A stretch of DNA of 31,828 bases, taken from assembly GCA_034696485.1 (NCBI GenBank), contig JAQIWT010000144.1:1-31828 (forward strand). The letters are read 5' to 3'. Position 1 is the stretch's first letter. Every line of letters starts with the position of its first letter. The notes below the pieces were generated by a model that worked only from the letters and a program-made list of their open reading frames with translations, had not been told where the DNA came from and did no database searches. A program made the translations under genes and the position numbers. Shown in pieces: positions 21,313 to 31,721 of this stretch. This DNA is from Isohypsibius dastychi. Lineage: Eukaryota; Tardigrada; Eutardigrada; Parachela; Isohypsibiidae.

Positions 21313-23610
21313 TCATTTCCGCTGATAAAACAACATGTAAGGATTTGCATTCTCAACCTCTTTCCAGCTGACTTTCCGGACCACATCGTCGCTGGTATAA
21401 TACCAACAATCTGCGTTCTTGGAACCAACTGGACCTTTCCGGTAAGCAACAACATGACCCCGGGAACTCAGACTTCCGACGTGGACTATCACGGAATGGA
21501 GAGAATATGTACCGGAAGCGGTCGGCCTGAAAAGTAAAACATGATCAGTTCAGCTGCTGAGGACTTAAAAATCACGGTAAACCCATTTCGGTACAGAAGT
21601 CTTCAATCAGGTTTCTACCCCATAGCTCAACAAGGTTTAAAAAACTTGCGCGAAAATCATACCCAATTTCCGTCGGAAATCTGGCCGATTTTGTGCTTTC
21701 ACTGAGATATCTGAACCAGGAATATTCATTGAAGAATAAATTTGTGCCGAAGTTGACAATATCCGGTCGCTTCAATGAATCCGTTCCATCCCACACGGCT
21801 CGTCGAATGTGAATGCATAAAACCTTTGGTAACTACAAATAAAACAGGCCGCATTAAAAATCAGTCAACATCGACAGCAGTTATCATCACAAACCCGAGC
21901 CAAAGAGATCCTTTTTAGATGTGGGGTCTTGGCCGTTTTTTGCTCGAAACTCTTGCTGGTGCAAGTTGGACAATCGACAGCATCAAGATCCGCCGGGGTG
22001 AAATAATTTCTCAGTAAGTCTTCCAAAAAACATGCCTGAAAATGGAAAGATTTGAAGAACATTGAAAATTACAGGAATATGGAAGAACGCAGGAGAACGA
22101 AATCTCTACAGCAATGATGAACAGACAAGCTTGAAATAAATTCTTGTCAACAACTGAAGACATTTTTCATTCAGAATTCAACGGGACAAACTTTATGCTT
22201 ACAAAAATTACATTTCATTTGATGAATTTATAATATTACAATCGTAACGAACAGAATCCTTACCTGAGCTCGCCCATGTCCATACGGAAATGTAAGAGAC
22301 AAACTCGTGAACAACTCCAGCGGAAGTGGGCGAGATTTCTTGCAAACAACACAGTAGAGGTCTTCATACAATAATCCATGGAACGGAATTCCATTTTCTC
22401 TGGTTGGATCAATATTGAAGGCAGCAGTTTTAGATTTAGATTGCACTTCCGGTCGAGATGCGATATCGTGATATTCGGAATTCTGCTTCGACATCAGCTC
22501 ATCTATCTGTTTCACTTTGATATTAAAAACGGAATTGCGCTGACGAGAAACAGCTTTTGAGAATAAATGGTTGACATAGAGGAACAATTCGTCTGGATCC
22601 TGGGAAAACAGAGCTCATAATAACACAAAATTCTGACACAACACAACGAATACATTTTGATGGATCAGAAATACTCACTTGCTGATAGTTTCGCATGGAA
22701 GAACCAGCTCCGTCGAACATGGCGCTTACAAGGGAAGATGCGGCATACGATCTTCCACCGGAAGCTCGCTTGGAATTCATAGCTGGAAATGCAGAAACAA
22801 ATTAGAAACAAGGTAAACATAAGAATTGAAAGAAAAGCAAGAAAAGCAAGATCAAACGCAAATTCAACATCAAATTAGAAAACAAGAAGACAAGTCGTAC
22901 GCGACCGGAAGTCGGTAAAATTCAAAGATATTCGGCAGAACTTAATCTGACGGCTGAACGCCAATACAATTCATCCAGACATAGTTCAACTTGATTTTTT
23001 CGATTCGCCAAACAATAGTACGCATTTGAAATAATGGATTAGCTCAAATTAAAAAAAATTCTCACCTTCAACCGCCCTCGAGAAAGAATGGAAGAAATTT
23101 CGGGCTCTATTCTCGGAGCGCTCCACCGCAACTTTGTGGAATTTCGTAGGTGCTTCCACCTCGTTGACTTTCATTCGGGCGTTAAATTTTGGAGTACACA
23201 CGTTTAGTTTCGTCTCCTGGATCCATGAAACAAATTCAGGAATGCAGACAAGTCCTTGCAGCAACGAATTCAAATAACACGTGTTCCCCAAGTTCTCCAA
23301 CCCGATGACTGGTTGAAATCCAGCTACAACAAGCGTTTTCCACTTCATCATATTCAAAAGTAAAAGATAAACGGGAAAACTCACCAGAATAACGATCAGA
23401 AAAACTGGGAAGAGAAGTCCCGGAAGAAGGTGTGAGACTGGCTGAGCTTCTGCCAGCTTCCGGTAATTCGTCGTAATTTTGAAGTCTTGTGTCATTTTCT
23501 GGTTTTGGGGATAGTTTTGGAGAACGTGAGATGAGATATTTGAAGAGAAAGATGCTGATGAAAGCTCCTGCACAAATGACAATTTCTGCTCCAGAAACGG
23601 ACGCTGCCAT
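21313..23610 (-). CDS. USP30: Ubiquitin carboxyl-terminal hydrolase 30 (mitochondrial)
   Basis: Deubiquitinase of the outer mitochondrial membrane that opposes PINK1/Parkin mitophagy and prefers Lys6-linked chains. Minus-strand exons 23610-23385, 23323-23066, 22782-22679, 22599-22264, 22035-21895, 21832-21663 and 21526-21313 join in frame to 482 aa (human 517). Residues about 7-27 are the membrane anchor, followed by a Ser-rich linker. The Cys box is GLENLGNTCYLNSLLQGL with Cys91, and QQDPDELF corresponds to the QDAHELF block. Two CxxC pairs (CVVC, CPTC) form the zinc site. The His box is SRGHVVAYR with His436. YTSDDVVRK puts Ser457 at the third triad position, the Ser used by USP30 instead of Asp/Asn. 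It ends YMLFYQRK. The exon 6 donor (GTATGA) was chosen because only it keeps the frame. Confidence 0.93.
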
Positions 23611-23786
23611 TTCCTTCGTAATTCAGCCAGGAAATAAACCAACTCGGCGAAGAATACCTGGTAAAGCAACGAGCTCAAAATTGTATGAAATTCAGCCGAG
23701 GAAATCGAGAAGAAACGGTGATAACAACAAAGAAGAAATGGTCAAATTTTCGCAGTTTGAGAAAACAGAGTCAGCTCAGCTGTGAC

Positions 23787-24205
23787 CAGTGGTGGATTTG
23801 AAGTTTTTTTCGTCCCCATCCACCAAAAAAAACAACTCTCCAAAAATTTTTGCGCTTCGCGCTCGCTTTGCTCGCGCTCGCGCGTTTATATGGCTGGTGA
23901 CGACCGAAATGCCAGTTCCGTTACAAATTTAACCTTTTTTTCTCAACAGTTATGAGCCTGGGCGCTTTAAACTTCACAATCTAACAAAATGTTTAAAGGG
24001 AACCCCCGAAACCCCGGTTTATTCAAGCTGCGAGAGGTAGGTGTTGGCAAAAGCCTATCGAAAATTTGATTTCGAGGACATCGAAAAAATTTCCAACCGT
24101 CGAAAACCTGGATGGGTTGCGGATGTCCCATCCAGCTTTCGTACCCATCCAGCGCCCCCTGATGGCCATCTGTGGATGGGCGGATGGGCGTCAAATCCAG
24201 CACTG
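23787..24205. mobile_element. Non-autonomous hAT-type element (MITE), 419 bp
   Basis: The ends are inverted repeats: CAGTGGTGGATTTGA at 23787 and, read on the other strand from 24205, CAGTGCTGGATTTGA (14 of 15 identical). Both sides are flanked by a perfect 8-bp duplication GCTGTGAC (23779-23786 and 24206-24213). An 8-bp duplication and CAGTG termini are hallmarks of the hAT superfamily. The interior codes for no transposase; it has a CG-rich low-complexity run (23852-23884) and several GATGGG/CCCATC words. It lies about 175 bp upstream of the USP30 start codon and downstream of the ferritin 3' end. The open frames crossing its borders are chance. Confidence 0.88.
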
Positions 24206-24347
24206 GCTGTGACTTCTGGTAAACCGCAAAAGCGGAGCGGCCAACTTCGGAATCGGAATCACGAAGCGGATCTTTTCTTTTCAATTGTCACAATTCGAAC
24301 TTGGCCGACTCAACTTCGAAGATGGGCTGTTTTTTCTTTATGAGCAT

Positions 24348-24357
24348 TTTATTTATT
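24348..24357 (-). terminator. Poly(A) signal of ferritin
   Basis: Two overlapping AATAAA motifs on the minus strand (AATAAATAAA), about 145 nt past the ferritin stop. Confidence 0.6.
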
Positions 24358-24498
24358 GATTCCGTTTTTATACTGAGACATTTTTTGAAAATTTTCGGGG
24401 ATGATGGGCAATAGACAAAGTCAAGTACAAAACACGGCAAAAGCGAACAAAGTTGGGTTAAAAATTAATTAAGAGATCAGTCGGAGTTGGAGTTCGGT

Positions 24499-25275
24499 TT
24501 AGTGATGTTCATGGTGGCCGTGTCCCAGGGTCAGCATATCGAACTGGTACTCTCCCAGTCCACCTCCAACGCGTTTCAAGATGGTGATGTAGCTGGCGAT
24601 TTTCTTGATGAGTTCCAGCTGGTCGCTCAAGAGCTCGCTGTTCAACCAGGAGCAGAGCTGCAAGAAACCAAACAAATGATCAGTCATATTGCAAGGTGCA
24701 ATACCAAGGTCAACGCCCTGGTCAGTTTTTCAGGGTTTACGCCATTAGTCAAGAGATTTTACCTGCGGATCTCCGTGTTTGCTTCCGATCTTCCACACTT
24801 CCAACAGGTTCTCGTTCGCGTTCTTCTCAATCTGGAGAGCGACTTTCATCGCTTCCAGACCAGTCCCCCATCGTACTTGCTCTGGTTTCTTGATGGCTCC
24901 AAGCTGAATTTCTCCGCCTGGAGAAAAAAAAAATGCAAAATAAGAACCACTTCCAGTACTTCGAGATTTGAATATTTTCTGAAAATGATAATTACCTCGA
25001 AGAAGCAGATATTTTTGCAACATTTCGGCGTGCTTCATGTCGACTTCACTGCGCTCTTTGAAGAATCTGGCAAATCCCTTCAAGGCGACGTCTTCCTGCG
25101 CGAAATAATCGTACATGGAATGGTAGATGTACGAAGTGTTGAGCTCCTGGTTGATCTGACGATTCAGATAAGCCTCGGATTCATCGTTGAAATTGTACCG
25201 GATCCCAGGATCTCCTCCAGCAGCCAGGACGGCGCTTCCAGCAAGAAGAAGGAAAATGGTGACCTTTCCGAACAT
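24499..25275 (-). CDS. Secreted ferritin, heavy-chain-like
   Basis: Subunit of the 24-mer iron-storage cage. Minus-strand exons 25275-24996, 24917-24763 and 24657-24499 join in frame to 197 aa. Residues 1-19 are a signal peptide (MFGKVTIFLLLAGSAVLAA), placing it in the secretory pathway as for arthropod ferritins. Seen: LNRQINQELNTSYIYHSM, QEDVALKGFARFF, HAEMLQKYLLLRGGEIQL, IKKPEQVRWGTGLEAM and QIEKNANENLLE, ending in a His-rich tail. Ferroxidase ligands Glu (QEL), Tyr (SYIY), His (KHAE), Glu (QIEK) and Gln (LSDQ) are present; the position of human Glu62 is Asp and Glu61 is Val. So it is heavy-chain-like with one conservative change at the iron site. Introns are 78 and 105 nt. A TATA box and a 5'-UTR hairpin are upstream. 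Confidence 0.95.
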
Positions 25276-25301
25276 TTTGCTGGCGTTTCAACTACAAACG
25301 A

Positions 25302-25316
25302 TGGACCACTCGTCCA
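25302..25316 (-). promoter_or_regulatory. 5'-UTR hairpin of ferritin, IRE-like position
   Basis: On the ferritin strand, TGGAC GAGTG GTCCA is a perfect 5-bp stem with a 5-nt loop, about 15-28 nt from the predicted transcription start. Iron-responsive elements sit at this place, but they need a CAGUGN loop and a bulged C five pairs below it. Neither is seen, so this is at best a divergent element. Confidence 0.2.
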
Positions 25317-25355
25317 AAACGCAAGACTGCCAGATTTCTCGATGTGTTCCAGGCT

Positions 25356-25363
25356 CTTTTATA
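25356..25363 (-). promoter_or_regulatory. TATA box of ferritin
   Basis: TATAAAAG on the minus strand, 81 nt before the start codon. It predicts transcription starting near 25330 and a 5' UTR of about 55 nt. Confidence 0.7.
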
Positions 25364-26439
25364 CGTTTAGGATCACATCTGACCAATGGCCGATTGGAGG
25401 AATGAACAAAGGCTGCTTTGGAAGACTCTGGGAATATTTTCCATCTTTCTTTCTTTGTGTTTCTCAGCTGGGGAAATCAGCTGAGCTGCTTGGTGTGGAT
25501 AATTGGCCAGCCGGTCATAATCCGTCCAAGTGTCATTGTTCGAATTTATGGATACTTGGAAAGAGAAGTCGGCGGGGCACACCTGTGTCAAGGGAATGAA
25601 AGAAAAGATGAAAGAGATCGCGGCAGGCAGAAAGGGAAATATAATAATTCTAGTCTTTCTCGGCGTTTTGGGGATATTCCTGGGAAGAAGAGAGGAGAGG
25701 GCGATTTGGTTTTTATGGCTTCCGAACATATTGAACAGCTGGCTAAAAGTCGAAGAAACTTTTAGAGACAAAGTAGACAAAGAAAATTGCAGTTCGATGA
25801 AAAACGTTTTGTGACCGAAAATTCCGCATCATCAAAGTATTAATAATAAACAGTTCTCTCGATTTCCCTACTTCGCTTTTTCCGAGATTTTATTCATTGT
25901 AAATAAACGTATTTCATCGCTCTTCCATCATTCCGAAAACATTTATTTTATAATGTTTTTTTGCCTAAACCAGTTCCTCCAAAATTACCCAGAAATTCTT
26001 ACGTGAAAAAAAGAAGGATAGAATAAATTTATCCAGATTGGATAGGTCACTTTCAAAATTAAGTTTGGTAAAAAAACAGTCATCAAATTTTACATCATTC
26101 ATTTCTGAACCGGATAAAGGCCGATAAAGCGAGATAAGATTGCAGTATTTTATGTTCAATATTTTTCATCGCTTTAAAGAAAACCGCGATATTCCGAGGC
26201 TGCAACAACATAAATCGGAAACTAACAACGACACAAAGCAAAACAAAAAGAACCAAAAGCTCGACTGGCCCCCTTGGTGGTAAGGGGGCAAATGTATCCA
26301 ACCCCTCTGCTGAAAACGTCTTCCGTGCACCGTGCTCAACCCAGATATAGGAAGGAGTTCGCCCAAAAAGCCAAAACAGTCAATGCTCCACGATCTCTGA
26401 GCTTCCTCACGTATTGTTGCCCTATTTTTGGACAGTTCC
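25364..26439. other. Intergenic region between ferritin and NDUFA10
   Basis: No recognised gene. The best candidate is a plus-strand frame with its ATG at 25548 and stop at 25812-25814 (88 aa). It contains one hydrophobic segment (NIIILVFLGVLGIFLG) between charged flanks and has AATAAA at 25845-25850. It shows no family signature and is not supported further. A minus-strand hydrophobic frame at 26095-26301 begins at TTG, not ATG. The rest is AT-rich spacer. Confidence 0.35.
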
Positions 26440-26516
26440 GGAGAAAGCTGTATATATCTGGATAGCCCAGCCATTTGCATGCACCCTCGTACATGATCAG
26501 GACTTGAAAACCAGAG

Positions 26517-26650
26517 GTGAGTTTCCTTCACATGAAAACGTAAACATTGAAAAATATCTATCTGTTTTTCTTGCAAATCTGGAACGTGAAGCGAATGTGT
26601 TGTGTCGAAAGTCCAGAAATTTTTTGATGATGAAAAATTTCTGATTCCAG
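26517..26650 (+). other. Probable 5'-UTR intron of NDUFA10
   Basis: A good donor (CCAGAG/GTGAGT) at 26517 and acceptor (CTGATTCCAG) at 26649-26650 end 4 nt before the NDUFA10 start codon. No in-frame ATG without a stop is seen in the upstream exon, so this exon would be non-coding. Confidence 0.6.
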
Positions 26651-26654
26651 GATC

Positions 26655-28923
26655 ATGGCTGGAGCGTTGCGTCGTCTAGCCCAGCGACTTCCTGTCAAAG
26701 AACTCTTCTCGAAACCGTCAGCTTTGAGTCAGATATCTATCCGCACGATCACCCACAAAGACGCACTTGAAATCGATCCCGAAACTCCACCACCATGGCC
26801 ATACAAAACCAAGAAATATCGATGGTACCACAGCGTTCTCAACTTGGACAAGACGATTTGGAGGATAAACGAAAACAGCAAATTAATTCTCGTGGAAGGG
26901 AATATTGGTGCTGGGAAGACGACTTTCGCCAAGAATCTGGCTGAAGAGCTTGGGATGAAATACTTTCCGGAACCAGACTTCAGCGAATATTACGAGAAAG
27001 TGATTGGATTCGATATCAGGGAAGTTCATGACGAGCTTCCGATGACGACCCAGCATTTTGGCATTGAAGATTTTTATAAAGATCCGAACAACTGGCACAC
27101 CGCGGAAATGCAGGTTATGAAATATATTGCGAGATGGCTGAAATATGTTGAAGCTCTCAACGTGATTTTTCAAACCGGTACGGCTTTGGTTGGCGTTTTA
27201 GTGATTGACTTCCGGTCGGAATTTCAGGCGTTTTGCAGGGCAAGGTGTCGTGATGGAACGTTCGCCGTATAGTGATTTTATTTTCGTGGATGCGATGGTT
27301 GAGAAAAAGTATATGGGACGTAATGGTAAGTTCTGGAATTTTCGAATTTATCTCTCTTCGATTTCCGGTTGAACCATTTTCTAAATTCTTTATGAAAATT
27401 TGTTGATTTTTCACAGCGAGAAGATTTTATTACGACTTCAAAAGTTACAATATCAACGAGCTGATGCGGCCACATTGTGTGATCTATCTCGATGCTCCGA
27501 TCGACGTGTGCATGGAAAGGATTAAAAAGCGGAATATTGTATGTATTTCCGGTTCAGGAAACAGAGTGTTGTGGGGCATTCTTAATAAAATTCAATTTCG
27601 AATTACGGTCCCTGTAGTCGCTGATTGAGATGGCTCGGTCTGAAATTCCGTTTTCATGGTATTCATAATTAAAAATTATCAATCTTCATTTTGTGTGAAC
27701 ACTTCGCTTTTGAGAAATACATATTCCGTTCACAGCCTGATTTCGAAATTCGGCATTTTGTATGTCCACGAATGGATATATCTGTCTTTTATTTTCTCAC
27801 TGATTCCGTTTGTTTTTCCAGGATTACGAAGTGAAGAGTGAGGTGCTGACCCCGGAATATCTCCAGCTGATCGAAGATGGCTACAAGAAGCACTTCCTCC
27901 CGCAAATGGAGCCTTTTTGCGAGGTGTTGGTTTATGATTGGACAAAAATCGCTGATGCTGAAAGAGTCGCGGAAGATTTGGAGAAAATTGATTTCGATAA
28001 AGAACGCGTTTATTTCGACCCGAAATTTCGCGACTGGCGCGAACTGACGCTGGATTCAGATTGGGATGAACAACGAGTCAAGTACGTTCATTTAAATCTT
28101 CATAAAGAAGCAAACGAATAGCTTTCGAATTTGGATAAAAATGCAAGCGGTTCGATCGGATCAGCTTCGCTTTTCAAGGACGAAATTTGTTAATTTTCGG
28201 CCCTTTCGGCTTCTGAATTATGAAGTGCAAATTTCGATTTCGGAAATCGTTAATACTTAAATTACAATAACCTTGTTGTTTGTTGAATTTTTTTAAATCG
28301 AATTAATTTTTTTTCTTTTTCAACATTTAATTTCCGTAATTTTGGTGTGAACCGTTCATTTTTTAGGGTGTCATAGCGCTGTAAAGAAACTTCATATTTC
28401 GATTTTAATGAAAAGTAAATCACGTTTTGTTTCCTTTTCACAGCGCCATTTACCTAATTATTTTGGACAGGATATTTGTCTAGGTTGTTCGTTTTCTAGT
28501 TTGTTTTGTTGTATAGTTTTCTTCGTTTTCAGATATCGCGACGCCTTCGAATGGCATGGTCTCTATGACACATATATATCTGATTTCGACGCGCTTCACG
28601 GAGCTCCCGAGTTACTCATGCCCGCGGAAGATAACATTGCTTACAACAAAATTAAAGATCGAGTAAGTGATCTTCATTTTCCGAATTTGGTATTTTTTCA
28701 GAAAAAACGGAAGAGGTTTCACCATAATTTCGGTTTTTGAAAGCCTAAAAGAACTGACGGTTCTGGGGTAGTCTTGCCGATTTTGCGGCATGATAGACTA
28801 CAAGCAATAACATTCTTATGTTCAGTCTGTTATTTCCAGGTTCTGAACGAGCAGAAAAATCCATGGTGGCCTTCACCGGATAAAATGCCCAGCTGGAATT
28901 CGTTCAAGTTGTTCTTTTCGTAG
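26655..28923 (+). CDS. NDUFA10: NADH dehydrogenase 1 alpha subcomplex subunit 10 (complex I 42 kDa)
   Basis: Accessory subunit of mitochondrial complex I with a deoxynucleoside-kinase fold. Exons 26655-27177, 27239-27325, 27417-27538, 27822-28081, 28533-28662 and 28840-28923 join in frame to 401 aa (human 355). The N-terminus is Arg-rich and amphipathic, a mitochondrial presequence. Then come ILVEGNIGAGKTTFAKNLAE (Walker A; more kinase-like than the degenerate human loop), GQGVVMERSPYSDFIFVDAM (the ERS block), PHCVIYLDAPIDVC, YLQLIEDGYKKHFLPQM and a C-terminal extension ending FKLFFS. Introns are 61 to 451 nt, all GT-AG. The kinase-like loop does not prove activity. Two fragments resembling this gene lie downstream of the THAP gene. 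Confidence 0.95.
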
Positions 28924-29175
28924 CTTATTACGAGTTATTTTGGAAACGATGGACAGGATATTGATGTGTCAGTTTTTCTTTTATCCATTATGTTTTTCTT
29001 CTGTGAATCGGTATTTCGTGCGCTTTTATCTTTGTTCGGGAGTGTTTATAAATTTATCGGTTCCAGTGCCCTTCTTGGAATATCAACGGACGCAAAAGTG
29101 TATTGTTTTACCAAAAAACAGATTTAGTTGTCGGCCTAGTGTTCAGAGATGTTGTCTAGTCTTTCAAATATGACA

Positions 29176-29181
29176 AATAAA
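29176..29181 (+). terminator. Poly(A) signal of NDUFA10
   Basis: AATAAA in TATGACAAATAAA, about 250 nt after the stop. The same string recurs in the relic at 31722-31828. Confidence 0.6.
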
Positions 29182-29663
29182 TTTTTGTTTGAATTATATC
29201 TTTGAAAACTTGAAAGAATTATCGTTATTCTGCATTATGTTATCCAAGCGATTTAATCACCGGTCAAAACGGGGCTTACCATGATCATTGACAGCGGGCC
29301 CACACCACCCCACAGACGGCGCTGACTGGAAACTGAAACGCTTCGAAGCGCTTTTGATTGATTTCATGGCTGCCATTGTTGATTGATGCGATCCAAAGTT
29401 CCAGGAAGAAATCTGGTTTTCTAACTTGTGATATCGATGAACTCTTCATTTTTTTGGATTCGGTGATTCGGATTATATTTACACTTTCCGACAACTGGTT
29501 ATTCCAAGTAGGTACAGAGCGAAACGTTTCGGAAAAAGTAAAACCACTTGTCGTCGTTGGCTCTCTGATTTGTTTACTTGTTCGCGCCTTGCCTTGAATT
29601 TTCTCCTTCATCAGTTTCCCGGCTCATTTTTCAGAATCCAACGCCTTCTCATTCAACAACGGA
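29182..29663. other. Spacer and upstream region of the THAP gene
   Basis: About 480 nt without a supported gene. A TTTTTCAG acceptor-like site at about 29634 could belong to a 5'-UTR intron of the THAP gene. Open frames here do not begin at ATG or lack domains. Confidence 0.4.
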
Positions 29664-30888
29664 ATGGCTTCTCTTAAATGTGTTGTTCCGGACTGTTCCG
29701 CCAGCACCGAAGCCGTCAACGGACTGACCGTCGAAATATTCCCGTTTCCTGACGAACCTACGTTGAAAAGCCAGTGGATGGCTGCAGTTGGTGGCCATGT
29801 CGTAAATCAGACTTCCGGAGTTTGCGAACAACACTTTGAGCAAAAGTACTTGTTGAAGAACGGAGGGGAAGACAAGCTGAGCGGAAGTGGAGACGCAGGA
29901 GCATCTGGAGGGTTCTCCGAGTTCCTGAAGAAAGTTGTGTTTTCCGTGTTTTCTCGAAAGGAGGTACCATCGCATACGCTGAAGAAAAAATTATCGGACG
30001 AAGCTGTTCCAAGCCTAAACCTTGGGAAATCGCCCTTCGAAGTTGCTTGCGGTACGTACATCTCTTAACCGTTCTCGTATTTTTCTCGTGAAATTATTCA
30101 CGCTGAGTTTTTTCTATCGTTAGAGTAAACTAGACGTTTTGCCGGAACTTTTCTCTTTAAGGACAACTATTGGATTCATTTAATTTCAGTTGGAGTAAGA
30201 GTAGTTTTTTGTTAAGTCCACAAGAAAATGCAAAATATTCCGTCATTGGTTTGTTTAGCTTTCAGAAAACAAATAATTTGTTGAAGCGTTGAAACCGCTA
30301 GTTGGAGCTCATTACAAATGTGTTGATTTTTTAGACCCGATTACTCTGGAAGACATGATAGCAGACTTCGATAAAGAATTTGGTCGATATTTTACCGGAA
30401 TCACTCCAGCTATAATCGCGGAGATCTTGAACAAGCCGGAAATGGTGGCGCTCAGCCCCATCAACCGGACGCGATTTGGTGAAATTTGTGTCATTGCCGC
30501 TTCTTCAGGAAGAAATGTGGTCGAGGCTAAGATCGGTGGTCTGGGTGTGTTTTGGACTGGAATCGCTGCTGAGTGGACATTGAACGGGAAAGTCAACATG
30601 ACAGCATTGAGCTTGCTTGGACATATGATTGCTCGAGCTGCTTCTGATCCAGCCGGCAATCCTGAAGTGAAGAAGCTGCGGGCAAAGATTGGAGGAAAGG
30701 ATATCTGGACAATGCGGGGTCAGTTGTTATTGCGACAGGGAACTAACAAAGCATGCCAGATTTGGGTCGAGCGAACCAGAAAAACACCGATGGCGATTGT
30801 GGACCAAAATCTGGGGGCGATTCAAAGTTACTTCCCGTATACTGGAGTACTGAATGGGGATCTTTTTGACTACTCTGACTTCGAATGA
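29664..30888 (+). CDS. THAP zinc-finger protein with unrecognised C-terminal domain
   Basis: THAP domains are C2CH zinc fingers that bind specific DNA and occur in transcription factors and P-element-type transposases. Exons 29664-30051 and 30335-30888 join in frame to 313 aa. Residues 1-58 fit THAP: Cys6, Cys11, FPFPDEP, the invariant Trp38, then Cys54 and His57 in VCEQHF. Residues 60-129 are a Gly/Ser-rich linker. Residues 130-313 form a compact predicted domain with words such as NRTRFGEICVIAASSG, LSLLGHMIARAA and IWTMRGQLLLRQGTNKACQI; I do not recognise it. Without splicing, the first exon runs into a stop after GTYIS. The acceptor TTGATTTTTTAG is strong and gives a seamless frame. I see no transposase motifs. 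Function unknown; the DNA-binding role is inferred from the THAP finger only. Confidence 0.8.
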
Positions 30889-30963
30889 TAAGTTCGTACC
30901 GTACTGTGGGCTACTAGACAGCGAATGTAACCAAATTCTTCCCATTATTGACGATAAACACCA

Positions 30964-31021
30964 CCGAAAGATTTGGACAAAATTGATTTTGACGAAGAAC
31001 TTATTTCGACTCGAAGTTGTT
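30964..31021 (+). pseudogene. Fragment resembling NDUFA10 exon 5
   Basis: AAGATTTGGA, AAAATTGATTT, GAAGAAC/AAAGAAC and TTATTTCGAC follow in the same order as at about 27973-28025 in NDUFA10 exon 5, with a short deletion and scattered substitutions. It lies within the likely THAP 3' UTR. No flanking NDUFA10 exons are visible next to it. A relic of a duplication. Confidence 0.6.
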
Positions 31022-31025
31022 CCCC

Positions 31026-31031
31026 AATAAA
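31026..31031 (+). terminator. Poly(A) signal of the THAP gene
   Basis: AATAAA 137 nt after the stop, in CCCCAATAAACTG. Confidence 0.55.
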
Positions 31032-31721
31032 CTGAATGAATGACAGATCTGTATCCATTATTCTGCGTCCTTCCATTTGAAACAGGAGTACGTACTTACG
31101 TACTACCTCGCAAAAAACCGGTCAAGAGGAAGATGATATGTGGTTTAGATCTGGTCAAGCCTGACGAAAACTGTTAGTTGTCCCGTATCAAATCAGTGCA
31201 ACATGGACAAACGTGATGAATCAAATGTCGGAATTTCAAGCCGAAACATGAGGTAATATCCTTTCGTGAAGTTCATGCTTAGCACAAACGCTGACTGCGC
31301 AAAAAAGTTTTGCTTTGGTAATTGCCAACTCTGTGCGTAGGTAACTGGCGTGCCGCATTTTGGGCGCTGGAGTAAGAATAACGGCAGTCACGAGCAGCTC
31401 GGTCAAAAAGTAGAAAACTCAAAATTTCGATGAGTGAATTTGTTATTTCATTACCATAAAGGTCTAGTTAACTTTCGTGAAAAACAAATGACACAAAATT
31501 TTGTCGAAATAAAATAAACCAGCGATTCTCCGAACCGGAAATGAAATGAAGCCATGCAAAGCAGCGGGATCCAGTTGCGCAGAATAGTAGTATCAAAGGT
31601 CACGCAAAACAAGCATCTGGGTATCCAACTCAGATTCTCTAACAAGCTGAAGCAAAAAAACAAAAAGCTCTTAATTATCACAGTCCATCATAAAGAACAA
31701 CAAAAAGATCTGTAAGTGAGT
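31032..31721. other. Spacer behind the THAP gene
   Basis: No gene recognised. The minus-strand frame at 31451-31681 has no domain. The TTCCGG word occurs near 31533. Confidence 0.35.

Noticed and set aside
23967-24343. Overlapping open frames of about 100 aa on both strands
   Set aside because: They cross the border of the hAT-type element, and one is on its low-complexity interior; no family signature.
24487-25599. A 370-aa plus-strand open frame across the ferritin locus
   Set aside because: It is antisense to the three ferritin exons and their introns and shows no domain; the minus-strand ferritin explains the region.
26095-26301. Possible 68-aa minus-strand membrane protein ahead of NDUFA10
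   Set aside because: The first codon is TTG, not ATG, and no family is recognised.
30266-30334. Acceptor CTTTCAG at 30265 for THAP exon 2
   Set aside because: Using it brings a stop (TAA) into frame almost at once; the acceptor at 30333-30334 keeps the frame.
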